This document shows positions 1 through 8,635 of a stretch of 64,000 bases of DNA, in pieces (positions within the stretch are counted from its first letter, which is position 1; each line of letters starts with the position of its first letter). Under the pieces are notes generated by a model, which ran no database searches, was not told where the DNA came from, and saw only the letters and a list, made by a program, of their open reading frames with translations. A program made the translations under genes and the position numbers. The stretch comes from Torulaspora globosa (lineage: Eukaryota; Ascomycota; Saccharomycetes; Saccharomycetales; Saccharomycetaceae), in assembly GCF_014133895.1 (NCBI RefSeq), contig NC_050730.1:868001-932000 (forward strand). The letters run 5' to 3'.

Positions 1-1920
1 AAAGACTTCTGTTTCACACAGTGTGTTTGATTGCCTCACGTGTGCTTTTCCTGTTGCTGCTCTTGGTCTGCTCTTTGCCAGAATCTTCTCGCCATCAGGC
101 AATAGCCTGATTAGATCATCAAGTTCGATGCAGATAGTCTCAATAGTTGGCTGTGCTTGGTTGAAGAGATGAACAAAAAAATTCTCAAATGCTTCGGTAC
201 CATCATTCCAGAGCGTGACATAATCCAGCAGAGTCCGCTCAACTAATGCACTATCCTCAAAAAATCGTTTGGCGAGGCTGCGCGCACTGTGAAAGAATAT
301 GTGATTCAATATCTCGACCCAAACTCTTTGCAAAACCAAATCCTCCAATGAAACTTTAGCTGCAAAGTCAATCAGATAGAACAAGCCAGCCGCTCCATGA
401 ATCCTTACCAGTTCTTCGCAGATTCTTACGGAATGGAAATAGAGAAGACGACTCAAAGTTTGTGCCTTTGCTTTACCAATAAGTTTGTTTTCCACCGTGT
501 TCAGCTGGCAAGAAAGTAATAAAGTTGTCGTGATCGGTATCAGATAAAGTTCGGTGTAGCTTTGCTTCAGCTTATGGAGAATACCGGAGGGGAGCTCCTT
601 CACAGCGTCATCTGGTTGCATTGGATCGATATCTAACTCTTGATATTCCTCTAAAATCCTTTCATTAATCAGGCATACAGTACTGAGCGAATCGAGCAGT
701 AAATCTGTCACTGCTTCCATGCTGCAAGATCCACCTTCCCATTCAGATGCGCTGTTTTGGAAAATAAGGCTTGATTTCGAAATAGGAGGGATTGGCGGCA
801 TAATTGATTTTTCAAACCAATGAGGTATCTGGAACAGGCTTGGTTTCGATTTATACCAACTGCCATCATCAGGCTTAACGTCAATCTGTGATTTCATGTT
901 GATCAAACGAATAGTTTCGCCTGTATTGATCAAAAATTTTGCCAGCAGGTATTGGGTCATGTTGATTAGCGCCGATAAGCTCTGAACGCAAGAGAATGAC
1001 CCTAGGGTGGCGTGCAAGATATGAGACGGAATTTTTTGCATCCTCTTCAAAGCTTCCGACAGCAGCAAAGCTAGATGTGGAGTCTCGAAGAAGTTCAACT
1101 CTGGATGATCGACAACCTCCATGACAACTTGTACAGCAAAAGTTAGGCCGTCAAATTCCGATTGTGCTGGAGCTACTCGTTGAACCGCTAACCTGTAGGA
1201 CGACTGCGGAATCCAATTCGGAAACCGAACCATTCTAAGACAGATCTTGAACACCAAGTACTCCCAAGAGCCTCCCTTGCGCTTGCAAACATACTGTTTC
1301 ACAAACTCCTCGCCGCAAGTGGCGATGTAAAAGTCCACCTTCGAATCGTCCAGCAAATCCAGCTCACTCAAGGCTGGTCTCCGTTTTCCCAACCACTCCA
1401 GCCAGAGTGGAGTCCAAGATGCCACCAAAGTAGGTCCCAGATTGAGCTTGAGGTACTCGAAAGTTTGCGGCCTCAACACATCCACTTCTGTAAGCTGCGA
1501 TACGATTGAGTAGAAGCCGCGCTTATAAGAGTCATCCCCATTCACAGGCGATATCTCTTCCGAAGGCAAGGAATCGCGCCAGGATGTGATGGATCCTGTT
1601 ATCAAAGGCTGTAACTGGCGATGAACCGAACATATCGCCATATATGAGGCGACAATGTCCCACTTGTGTTTCAATTCGTCGCAACTCAAAATCGGTGTAA
1701 AGATATCAATCCCCTCAATCTGCTCCCTGCACAACCGTCCATCCAGATCTTCAGGACACAGTAGTTTTAATGCATCCAGAGTCTTGAATATTAGCTTTTG
1801 TTTATCGTTACCTGATCCGCGATCACTGATCTTCAAAAGCGCCTCCAACAGCGACTGGACAAACGCGTCTTTAGGCTCTTTAGTATTGTCTGTCATCGTG
1901 GTGATAGTTTCAATGGCCAT
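1..1920 (-). CDS. Unrecognised protein, C-terminus cut by window edge
   Basis: A reading frame stays open for 640 codons from an ATG at 1920 down to base 1 with no stop, so the gene continues beyond the window. A second in-frame ATG lies eight codons in. The predicted protein is mostly helical, rich in Leu and Ser, with no signal peptide, no clear membrane segment and no motif I recognise. Its look (helical repeat-like, about 650 residues or more) would fit a scaffold or glomulin/Ybp-like protein, but that is only an impression. By position, divergent from PNC1 and on this strand, an orthologue of the uncharacterised S. cerevisiae YGL036W (about 909 residues) is possible. I cannot confirm this from the sequence. 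The long uninterrupted frame makes a real gene very likely. Confidence 0.85.
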   Translation of the reverse strand, partial: MAIETITTMTDNTKEPKDAFVQSLLEALLKISDRGSGNDKQKLIFKTLDALKLLCPEDLDGRLCREQIEGIDIFTPILSCDELKHKWDIVASYMAICSVHRQLQPLITGSITSWRDSLPSEEISPVNGDDSYKRGFYSIVSQLTEVDVLRPQTFEYLKLNLGPTLVASWTPLWLEWLGKRRPALSELDLLDDSKVDFYIATCGEEFVKQYVCKRKGGSWEYLVFKICLRMVRFPNWIPQSSYRLAVQRVAPAQSEFDGLTFAVQVVMEVVDHPELNFFETPHLALLLSEALKRMQKIPSHILHATLGSFSCVQSLSALINMTQYLLAKFLINTGETIRLINMKSQIDVKPDDGSWYKSKPSLFQIPHWFEKSIMPPIPPISKSSLIFQNSASEWEGGSCSMEAVTDLLLDSLSTVCLINERILEEYQELDIDPMQPDDAVKELPSGILHKLKQSYTELYLIPITTTLLLSCQLNTVENKLIGKAKAQTLSRLLYFHSVRICEELVRIHGAAGLFYLIDFAAKVSLEDLVLQRVWVEILNHIFFHSARSLAKRFFEDSALVERTLLDYVTLWNDGTEAFENFFVHLFNQAQPTIETICIELDDLIRLLPDGEKILAKSRPRAATGKAHVRQSNTLCETEVF

Positions 1921-2036
1921 ATGAGACTGGAATCCGAAGCTTGCTGTTCAAGTCTTATGTATCTATGTATCGAGGTAACATGAAACTCCCCTGGCACAGC
2001 CAGCCGCCGAAGAAAACAGCTATACCAGGTAAAACA

Positions 2037-2921
2037 TCAAACCAACCTGTGAGAACTGTATCTGAATGTCAGCAGGAGTTTTTGGTCCTCCTGGATTGTG
2101 AAACCAATGTCGCGGCCGTTCCATGCTTCCTGCTCTATGAGAGTGGTCATTTGGTAGATCCGTTGTTGTACCTCCTGTGTCAGGTTGCCGAAGATTTGGA
2201 TCGACGAGAGAAGAAATAATGGTGGGTTAATCGCAGCTCTAAGCAATCCGCCACGAATCAGAAATTGAGTCAGTTTCTTTAGCGTGTTCAAGGGCAATGT
2301 CGAGAATCTGTTCTCGCCAAGTTTCCTTAAACCTTCCTTAGTGACGCACAGTTCATTGGTGAAGCCTGGATAGCTGAATAGGGTATTTTCCCCCATCTCG
2401 AAGATACCACATAGAAGCCGTTGGTTGCCAGACTTCACGAATATGTCGAAATGCAAGTCGAGCCAGTGGGAGAACTCTCTGACGTGTGACAGTGCTGTTA
2501 CCTCTGGATTAAAGCTGCGACGAGGATAACGGGTATTTCGTGCAGCCCAGCAGTCAAAAATTTGTCTGACCTTTAGCTTGAAGGTTCGGCTCTCATCCAT
2601 TTTGTCCCACCCTATAAGGATGCTCAATGCCAATAGTGACAGTGCGCTTAATAAATTGAACATACATGACACTCTGACGAAATTCGGCGCGACTGGAGCC
2701 AGCGCTCCAGTCGGTACGCAGGTCACAAATATCTGCGCTATGAGAACTAAATCGTTGATCAACGCGATGGAAAGGTCTGAATAGTCAATCTTATTTTTTG
2801 CGTCGACCAGACCATTTGGTGGATGTTGGTTGCCTGGGATCCCCGTAAATTCGGCATAAATTATTCCAGATAATATCAAAAAGGTAAGCGTTATGACGAT
2901 TGGCCTGCATTCGCCGCACAT
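2037..2921 (-). CDS. Unrecognised membrane-anchored protein, 294 aa
   Basis: The frame starts at an ATG at 2921 and encodes 294 residues. Residues about 8-24 form a hydrophobic stretch (VITLTFLILSGIIYAEF) that could be a signal anchor. A second hydrophobic segment lies at about residues 87-103 (FNLLSALSLLALSILIG). The remaining 190 residues are soluble-looking, with scattered Cys, Arg and aromatic residues and no motif I know. The gene is transcribed toward the partial gene on its left, with 116 bases between this stop and that gene's ATG. It is divergent from PNC1. I recognise no S. cerevisiae counterpart; the protein may evolve fast or be limited to this lineage. Confidence 0.7.
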   Translation of the reverse strand: MCGECRPIVITLTFLILSGIIYAEFTGIPGNQHPPNGLVDAKNKIDYSDLSIALINDLVLIAQIFVTCVPTGALAPVAPNFVRVSCMFNLLSALSLLALSILIGWDKMDESRTFKLKVRQIFDCWAARNTRYPRRSFNPEVTALSHVREFSHWLDLHFDIFVKSGNQRLLCGIFEMGENTLFSYPGFTNELCVTKEGLRKLGENRFSTLPLNTLKKLTQFLIRGGLLRAAINPPLFLLSSIQIFGNLTQEVQQRIYQMTTLIEQEAWNGRDIGFTIQEDQKLLLTFRYSSHRLV

Positions 2922-3539
2922 CTGCCTACCTCTTCTGTTGTTGGGATTTATTGTGCTTTTTTCTTTGTATCATTAAGAATTACTGGCGCGCTTACAAAGC
3001 TGCTCAGGAAGCTTCAGGCTCGAAGGGCCAAGAAATAATGAGCAAGAATCAATGAGCAGAAATTATTGTGTCCAGCATCGTGGATATTACTGTATCCAAT
3101 GCTCTTAAAAAAATCGAGTTCCTTATCCACCGTCGATTCTTGTGTCAATGTACGCAACTTGCTAGCTGCAGAATCTTCCAGTCATAACGATATGGGCTTT
3201 GGAATCGAGGCCTTCATGTGGAGTCAGCAGACTCTCGAAGAAGTGGCAGTTTGCTCTGTTTTTCTTCGAAATACGATCATGGCTGGGCACCCAGTGGTGC
3301 GAGTAGTAGCCAGGTGCGAGTTTCCCCGGATCGTCAAACGACGTTTAACACGAACAGGGGGTCATACCGTCGGCAGGTCGCTACCGGTTTAGCAACCAGT
3401 TTGTATCGCCAGCGGCATGAACTAAGCCCATAAGTGGCAGGGGTTGTGGTGAAAGGGCCGAGCTGCTATATAAACCTCGCTGCCCATCTGCGCTGGCTCG
3501 GGTAGTCAAAGACAGCGAACAAGGACAAGGAAAGACAAG
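2922..3539. promoter_or_regulatory. Intergenic region with PNC1 promoter (STREs and TATA)
   Basis: This 618-base gap between two divergent genes holds the PNC1 promoter. A TATA box (TATATAAA) lies at 3467-3474, about 66 bases before the PNC1 ATG. Two AGGGG stress-response elements (STRE, the Msn2/Msn4 site) lie at 3356-3360 and 3439-3443. In S. cerevisiae, PNC1 is induced by stress and calorie restriction through such sites, so the same control is inferred here. No further gene is visible in the gap. Confidence 0.5.
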
Positions 3540-4184
3540 ATGTCGGTGAAAGCATTGATCGTTGTAGATATTCAGAATGATTTTTTGCCTGGTGGACCAT
3601 TACAGGTCCCTCATGGAGACGAGATCATCCGGCCTGTGGTCAAGCTAATCGAAGATACAGAGCAGAATTGGCACAGGGTTATCATGACCAGGGACTGGCA
3701 TCCTTACGACCACATTTCCTTCGCTAGGACACACAAGAAACCTGATTTTTCTCCTATAACCTACAAATCGGTTATCCCAAACGACGATTCGACCAAACAG
3801 GGCACTCTGTGGCCAGTACATTGCGTCCAGGAGACTCGTGGCAGCCAACTGGCTGATCCCATTGCGGAGGAACAGCAAAAGCTCGGCTGCAAGATAGTCA
3901 ATAAGGGCTACCTCGCGGATAGAGAGTACTATTCGGCATTCAGCGACATATGGAACTACCACAGGACCGAGCTGAACAGCTACTTGGACTCTCACCACAT
4001 AACCGATGTCTACGTCGTTGGACTCGCTTTGGATTACTGTGTCAAGCATACAGCCATTTCTGCTGCCAAGCGTGGTTATAATACCTATATCCTGAAGGAC
4101 TACACGAGAGCCATCCACAGCGATCCCGAGTCTATGAAGGAGCTTCAGAAGGAGCTCTCCGAAAACGGTGTTAAGCTAATCTAA
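3540..4184 (+). CDS. PNC1: Nicotinamidase Pnc1
   Basis: This enzyme hydrolyses nicotinamide to nicotinic acid and ammonia in the NAD+ salvage pathway, which also removes an inhibitor of Sir2-type deacetylases. The 214-residue product matches the family length (about 216 in S. cerevisiae). The isochorismatase-like fold begins with VVDIQNDFLPGG, with the catalytic Asp at residue 10. Metal ligands are visible as Asp52 and His54 in TRDWHPYDH and His94 in WPVHCVQ. Lys122 and the nucleophile Cys167 (in LALDYCVKH) complete the catalytic triad. The ATG lies just after an A-rich leader. The next gene downstream on the same strand is OCH1, the same order and orientation as S. cerevisiae YGL037C-YGL038C. 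Confidence 0.97.
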   Translation: MSVKALIVVDIQNDFLPGGPLQVPHGDEIIRPVVKLIEDTEQNWHRVIMTRDWHPYDHISFARTHKKPDFSPITYKSVIPNDDSTKQGTLWPVHCVQETRGSQLADPIAEEQQKLGCKIVNKGYLADREYYSAFSDIWNYHRTELNSYLDSHHITDVYVVGLALDYCVKHTAISAAKRGYNTYILKDYTRAIHSDPESMKELQKELSENGVKLI

Positions 4185-4516
4185 CTGTATACGTCTGTCA
4201 TATAATTAGACCTAGGTGCTCTGAGCTTGTTTACCGTTGCACGGGCAAACGCCAAAGAGACCTGACATTCTTCCCAGACGTTTTCGAGTCTTGTTCTAGA
4301 CTCAAGATGCTGTCTCTTTACTGCATCCGGTACTCGAACGACATGCCTCGCTTCGCGTCCAGAGACCCAGTGTTGGTACATCTAGTAAAAGCCAGCTGGG
4401 GCTTGGGTCCAGAATATGTATGCTATTTGGGAATGTGACTTCCAGCCAGGGTAGTTACAGCTCATTGTAAGATTAGTCGCTATAAGAAGCTAGAGTTGTG
4501 CTGTAGGGCAGTTCAG
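4185..4516. other. PNC1-OCH1 intergenic region
   Basis: This 332-base gap between two tandem genes holds the PNC1 3' end and the OCH1 promoter. I see no RNA gene, repeat or further coding sequence in it. Confidence 0.5.
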
Positions 4517-5932
4517 ATGTTCAGGTCTCGCGGACAGGGCAAGATGGCAAAAGGGCCATTTTTGTTCGACAGAAGAGCCAAGCAGGTAATTGGATTTGTT
4601 GCAATTTTGTACACCCTTTTGATTATTCATTTTAGCAATTCAAAGTATGGGAAATTTTTCAATAATGGGAGTAAGGTGCTGCTTCCAACGACCTCTCATC
4701 TTCATGGGATCAATCTGAAAAAATTCTCCGCAAGTAATGGTCCCCTGTTGAATCTGCGGGAGCAGTTGTCGCATGCGTTTCCGTACGATCCAAAATCCGC
4801 GATCCCGAGGCGAATATGGCAGACGTGGAAGGTTGGAGCAGAGTCGGTAAAGTTCCCTTCGGCGTTCAGGTCGTACCAGAAGGATTGGACCGAAAGAGCG
4901 GATTCTGACTCGTTCGAGTACTCCTTGGTACCAGATGACCACATAATACCGTTGCTAGAGAACCTGTATGGGGAAGTACCGTTGGTGGTAAAAGCGTTCA
5001 AGGAAATGCCAGTTAACATCTTGAAGGCGGATTTTCTAAGATACTTATTGCTGTACGCTAGAGGGGGTATTTATTCCGACATGGACACGGTGCCCTTGAA
5101 GCCACTGGGGGCATGGCCTTCCTTGGACAGGGAGAAATTCAACGAGTTGAAACGTGAGAATAATCCAATTCCATACAAGAATTATGATCCCAAGAGGGGG
5201 CAGCTGCAAGCCGTAGATGACAACGGTGGTTACGACGAACCGGGATTCGTCATTGGCATTGAAGCGGACCCCGATAGACATGATTGGGATGATTGGTACG
5301 CTCGCAGAATTCAGTTTTGCCAGTGGACTATTCAGTCGAAACCTGGCCATCCAGTGCTGCGAGAGCTAATCTTGAATATAACGGCAACGACTCTGAATAG
5401 TGTCTCGACGACCAAATCTCAAACACAGGCCTTGATCGACCTCAGCCATGCCAAGGACTACAACGTTAATTACAGGGATAGGAGGGGCCTGAATGAGACC
5501 TATCCTCACGAAGTGGCAAAGAAGAGCTCGAACGTGGATGGTACCGATATCATGAACTGGACTGGACCGGGTCTTTTCTCGGACATAACTCTGGAATACA
5601 TGAACAATCTGATCAAAGAGAACCCGGACGCTCTGCTACTAAATGGCAACCTAGAAGCTTCTTCAAATGAGCCGCTGGATACCAAAAGCACTAGGAAATT
5701 TTATAAGAAGATTTCAACCTCCTTGCAATCTAACAATGTCGTGCCATGGGAATTCTTCTCGCTGATGACAAAGCCGGTGGTTGTTGACGACATTTTAGTG
5801 TTGCCCATCACTAGTTTTTCGCCAGATGTCGAACAGATGGAGGCTAAATCGAGTTCCGATGAGATGGCTTTCGTGAAACATATGTTCAAGGGGAGCTGGA
5901 AAATGGAAGCCGATAGTAATGCTGGTCATTAG
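4517..5932 (+). CDS. OCH1: Alpha-1,6-mannosyltransferase Och1
   Basis: Och1 adds the first alpha-1,6-mannose that starts the outer chain of N-linked glycans in the cis-Golgi, using GDP-mannose. The frame opens earlier, but the first ATG is at 4517 (471 aa). A second in-frame ATG at 4544 has a better A at -3 and gives 462 aa; S. cerevisiae Och1 is about 480. It is a type II membrane protein: a short basic N-terminus, then one membrane anchor (VIGFVAILYTLLIIHFS). The lumenal domain shows IPRRIWQTWKVGAE, the DXD-type nucleotide-sugar motif in GGIYSDMDTVPLKP, and conserved blocks IGIEADPDR, YARRIQFCQWTIQ and DIMNWTGPG. The match to S. cerevisiae Och1 is long and strong. The order PNC1-OCH1 is conserved. 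Confidence 0.97.
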   Translation: MFRSRGQGKMAKGPFLFDRRAKQVIGFVAILYTLLIIHFSNSKYGKFFNNGSKVLLPTTSHLHGINLKKFSASNGPLLNLREQLSHAFPYDPKSAIPRRIWQTWKVGAESVKFPSAFRSYQKDWTERADSDSFEYSLVPDDHIIPLLENLYGEVPLVVKAFKEMPVNILKADFLRYLLLYARGGIYSDMDTVPLKPLGAWPSLDREKFNELKRENNPIPYKNYDPKRGQLQAVDDNGGYDEPGFVIGIEADPDRHDWDDWYARRIQFCQWTIQSKPGHPVLRELILNITATTLNSVSTTKSQTQALIDLSHAKDYNVNYRDRRGLNETYPHEVAKKSSNVDGTDIMNWTGPGLFSDITLEYMNNLIKENPDALLLNGNLEASSNEPLDTKSTRKFYKKISTSLQSNNVVPWEFFSLMTKPVVVDDILVLPITSFSPDVEQMEAKSSSDEMAFVKHMFKGSWKMEADSNAGH

Positions 5933-6401
5933 CTTACATAACTCATTTACATATTTTGCATATTTTGATGAATTGACTAGCACTATTTGCTTCACTCTCA
6001 ATTAATTGTTTAGTTGTTGGAAGAGTAATTCCAAAGAGATTAAGAAAACAATCGCAGTTACCAAACCAATGCAAAAAAAGATATGGAGGGATGATACCCA
6101 AAGTACTCAGCTTACCACCCAGATACTTCCACTGGCTTTCTTGGTGAGATAACGAAGTCAGGTTGTTTGTGATCCATTGATGCCAAGTCGAATAGTCTGA
6201 CAAAGGCAAACGAGACTACAGTCTGACTAGGATGTCAGGTCTGATATTACTAGATCCAATTTACGCAATTTGACCACCAACGTTCAGTGCTATAAAGATG
6301 ACAAATGTGATTTCATGGGGTATTGGCGTTAAGTTGCGTTTAAGGAACGGTTTGGTTCTTGTCTCTAATTTGGCCGATAATAGTCGATCATAAAACCTTT
6401 A
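5933..6401. other. OCH1 3' flank
   Basis: The stretch between the OCH1 stop and the left direct repeat of the LTR is AT-rich and holds no convincing gene. Short open frames on the minus strand (for example near 5943-6209) have no recognisable features. Confidence 0.45.
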
Positions 6402-6407
6402 GAATCC

Positions 6408-6738
6408 TGTAATAGTACGAGCTGGATATACCGGCTCGACAAGACAAGATTGAGAGTCTGGCCAAGTACGGGACTGACTAAGACATAGGTCCATGACCGA
6501 TATAGGAGAACCATATATCGGGCCTAAGCCTCGAGTGGCGAGTTGACGAGAACTCCAAATGAAACATATAAAAGGGACCCAGTTGAGAGCTATTAGAGAG
6601 CCAACCAGGTCCAGAGAAGCAGATTCAATAAGATAGAAATATAGTTTGTTAGTAACAAGTATTGAACAAACTATCACAAGCTCTAATTACAGGATCAACC
6701 ATATGAACCCACGAATAATACCGTAACCTATTATTACA
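6408..6738 (+). mobile_element. Solo LTR of a Ty-like retrotransposon
   Basis: A 331-bp block begins TGTAATA and ends TATTACA, a perfect 7-bp inverted repeat with TG...CA ends typical of LTRs. It is flanked by the direct repeat GAATCC (6402-6407 and 6739-6744), consistent with a 5-bp target duplication plus one matching base. A TATA-like box (ATATAAAAGGG) lies near 6563-6573, about where an LTR promoter would sit if the element reads on this strand. The right end is 13 bp upstream of tRNA-Ala, the preferred site of Ty3-like (at the Pol III start) or Ty1-like integration. The length is close to Ty3 sigma (about 340 bp) and Ty1 delta (about 330 bp). No internal gag or pol remains. Orientation is inferred from the TATA box only. 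Confidence 0.8.
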
Positions 6739-6751
6739 GAATCCAACAATT

Positions 6752-6824
6752 GGGCACATGGCGCAGTTGGTAGCGCGCTTCCCTTGCAAGGAAGAGGTCA
6801 TCGGTTCGATTCCGGTTGCGTCCA
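6752..6824 (+). tRNA. tRNA-Ala (UGC)
   Basis: This 73-nt cloverleaf has acceptor stem GGGCACA, D-arm box A (TGGCGCAGTTGG), anticodon stem-loop CTTCC-CTTGCAA-GGAAG with anticodon TGC, and the T-arm GGTTCGATTCC. It ends in TGCGTCC plus discriminator A. There is no intron. It looks essentially identical to S. cerevisiae tA(UGC). The LTR lies directly upstream. Confidence 0.97.
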
Positions 6825-6946
6825 TTTATTTTTCCCATACCTAAGGCAGCTCAGTATTGCAGCACAGCTGCACAGAAGCCTTCGTTTCGGCGCCCTGGCT
6901 AGAGATGCCCAGCTATGTCAAACTCCGTTATCCTTACTCAACGAAT

Positions 6947-7666
6947 CTATAAAATCCTACACGGTCCCCTCTTCTTTGACTTTTTCTTCGTCTCAGTAGA
7001 AGGTGGATTCCTGCTTCTTGTCGCAGCGGCTTTTGCTGGCTGTTGCTTGGCCTTCGCCGCACTGGGAACATTCTTGCTTTGACCTGCGCTTCTGTCTTGA
7101 ACAGGTGCTTCGCTCTTAGTTTGAGCCTTAGGGGTTGCCGGTGCGCTGACGGCCTCTAATTCGTTCCTGATAATCTGTCTCACCAGATCGATGAACACTT
7201 CATCAACGTTGCTCCGTAGAAGAGCGCTGGTTTCATAAAAAGGCACTTTCCCCCAATTGCTACTCACTTCAATCCCCTCCTCAACGCTGATAGCTCTCTC
7301 TTCTGTCAAGTCTGCTTTGTTGCCGACCAACACCATTGGAACTCGGTCCATGTCCTTGATTCTTAAAACCTGTTCTCTGAGATCCATGAGCTCTTGCAAA
7401 GATTGACGATCGGTAACGGAATACACGAGCAGAAATCCCATACCTGATTTGATATACAGCTCTCTCATCGCTGTAAATTGGGCAACACCGGCAGTATCCA
7501 AAATCTCCAGACTAATCATCTTGTTATCAATTTCAATGGTCTTCCGATAAGAATCTTCGATCGTTGGATCATAGGTATCCAAGTATACACCCTGAACAAA
7601 CTGTACAGTCAAACATGACTTACCAACACCTCCGGCACCCAACACAACCAACTTGTAATCTCTCAT
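6947..7666 (-). CDS. RSR1: Ras-like bud-site GTPase Rsr1/Bud1
   Basis: Rsr1 is a small GTPase at the plasma membrane that passes landmark signals to Cdc24/Cdc42 and sets the bud site. I take the ATG at 7666 (239 aa), because the upstream extension of the frame begins with GTG and the protein from [10 protein letters not shown] aligns at the Ras start. The P-loop GAGGVGKS is at residues 10-17, effector region [11 protein letters not shown] follows, then [12 protein letters not shown] and ETSA. The C-terminal tail is low-complexity and basic (KKKSKKRGP) and ends with the CAAX box CRIL, predicted to be geranylgeranylated because of its final Leu. S. cerevisiae Rsr1 is 272 aa; the difference is in the tail. 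It is divergent from the YGR153W-like gene, as in S. cerevisiae. Confidence 0.95.
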   Translation of the reverse strand: MRDYKLVVLGAGGVGKSCLTVQFVQGVYLDTYDPTIEDSYRKTIEIDNKMISLEILDTAGVAQFTAMRELYIKSGMGFLLVYSVTDRQSLQELMDLREQVLRIKDMDRVPMVLVGNKADLTEERAISVEEGIEVSSNWGKVPFYETSALLRSNVDEVFIDLVRQIIRNELEAVSAPATPKAQTKSEAPVQDRSAGQSKNVPSAAKAKQQPAKAAATRSRNPPSTETKKKSKKRGPCRIL

Positions 7667-7786
7667 AGCGTTGGTTTTTGCGAATTCTCGAGGTGACTGT
7701 TGTATTGTTATATTTTCCACATCGCTAATTTTTGACCTTCCAGAACGCTTCGAGGTATTGCCTAATCTGTCAAAAAAGACAAGAAG

Positions 7787-8422
7787 ATGAGCAAGGTTCG
7801 TTCTTTAGCTTTGATCCAGCCATTGCGGTTGGGCTCAGTGCTCAATGGCGGGTTTGGTGCCCCTGCAGTCAGAAACTACCACTTTGATCTGCTCAATCTG
7901 AAGATAGGCTACACCACGACAGTGGAAAACCATCCTGATTCAGAGAAATTGTATGTTTCCCAAATCAAGCTGGACCAGGCTGGTAGAGTGAAGCAAATCT
8001 GCAGCGGCATCCGCGACTACGTATCTCGTGAGTCTTTGCAAGGAAGCCTAGTCGTGGTCGTCGATAATATGAAGAAATGCAAATTGCGTGGTCAAATCAG
8101 CGAAGGGATGATTATCTGTGGTGAGAGTGCCTCAGAGAATCTAGTGAGTCCATTCACACTTGCCAAGTTCGATTCTAGTCTCATCGGCAAAACAGTGGTT
8201 CTGGAATCCGCTAGCGGGCCAGCGAGCGAGCCAACCACCAGAAGGATCAAATCCCAGGAATGGGAAGATATATCCTCTAGGATGAAGGTGGGAGAGGGTG
8301 GGAGGATAACCTACCGGGACGAAAACACTATGGCGGAGACGTATTTATCTGTGTATGATACCGATGGCGAGCCGGTTCCGGTGATTGTTAAGGGTCTACC
8401 AGCTGGCAGTGCAGTTAAATAG
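7787..8422 (+). CDS. tRNA-binding-domain (OB-fold) protein, YGR153W position
   Basis: The 211-residue product has a tRNA-binding OB-fold of the Arc1/EMAPII/TyrRS C-terminal type at residues about 32-130. It shows [22 protein letters not shown], then ICSGI, then [25 protein letters not shown], the characteristic blocks of this family. The C-terminal 70 residues extend beyond the OB-fold. It is too short to be Arc1 (about 376 aa) and lacks that protein's N-terminal domain. It is divergent from RSR1, exactly the position of the uncharacterised S. cerevisiae YGR153W (about 217 aa), which I infer is its orthologue. The N-terminus (basic, no acidic residue before about residue 33) could be a mitochondrial targeting sequence. 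A role in tRNA or RNA binding is inferred from the domain only. Confidence 0.85.
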   Translation: MSKVRSLALIQPLRLGSVLNGGFGAPAVRNYHFDLLNLKIGYTTTVENHPDSEKLYVSQIKLDQAGRVKQICSGIRDYVSRESLQGSLVVVVDNMKKCKLRGQISEGMIICGESASENLVSPFTLAKFDSSLIGKTVVLESASGPASEPTTRRIKSQEWEDISSRMKVGEGGRITYRDENTMAETYLSVYDTDGEPVPVIVKGLPAGSAVK

Positions 8423-8507
8423 GCAGTAAAGGGGAGGAGAAACAGTGGGCCAGGGATATATGAGGGAATTGTCGCAGATCTGCACTTTGCTTAAAGCCAA
8501 AAAATTA

Positions 8508-8635
8508 TGGTTGCTAAGAGATTCGAACTCTTGCATCTTACGATACCTGAGGATTCCGAGGTGCACAGTTTTGCTGCACACAAGAATCGAACCGACTCTT
8601 GAATCAGGCGCCTTAGACCGCTCGGCCAAACAACC
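8508..8635 (-). tRNA. tRNA-Leu (CAA) with a 46-nt intron
   Basis: Exon 1 (8598-8635) starts GGTTGTTTGGCCGAG and ends in anticodon CAA plus G. Exon 2 (8508-8551) starts CTCAGGTATCG and ends with the T-arm GAGTTCGAATCTC and AGCAACC plus discriminator A. The intron occupies 8552-8597 (46 nt) directly 3' of position 37 and contains a TTG that can pair with the anticodon, as expected of tRNA introns. S. cerevisiae tL(CAA) has the same exons but a 32-nt intron. The mature form is 82 nt, with the long variable arm of class II tRNAs. Confidence 0.96.
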
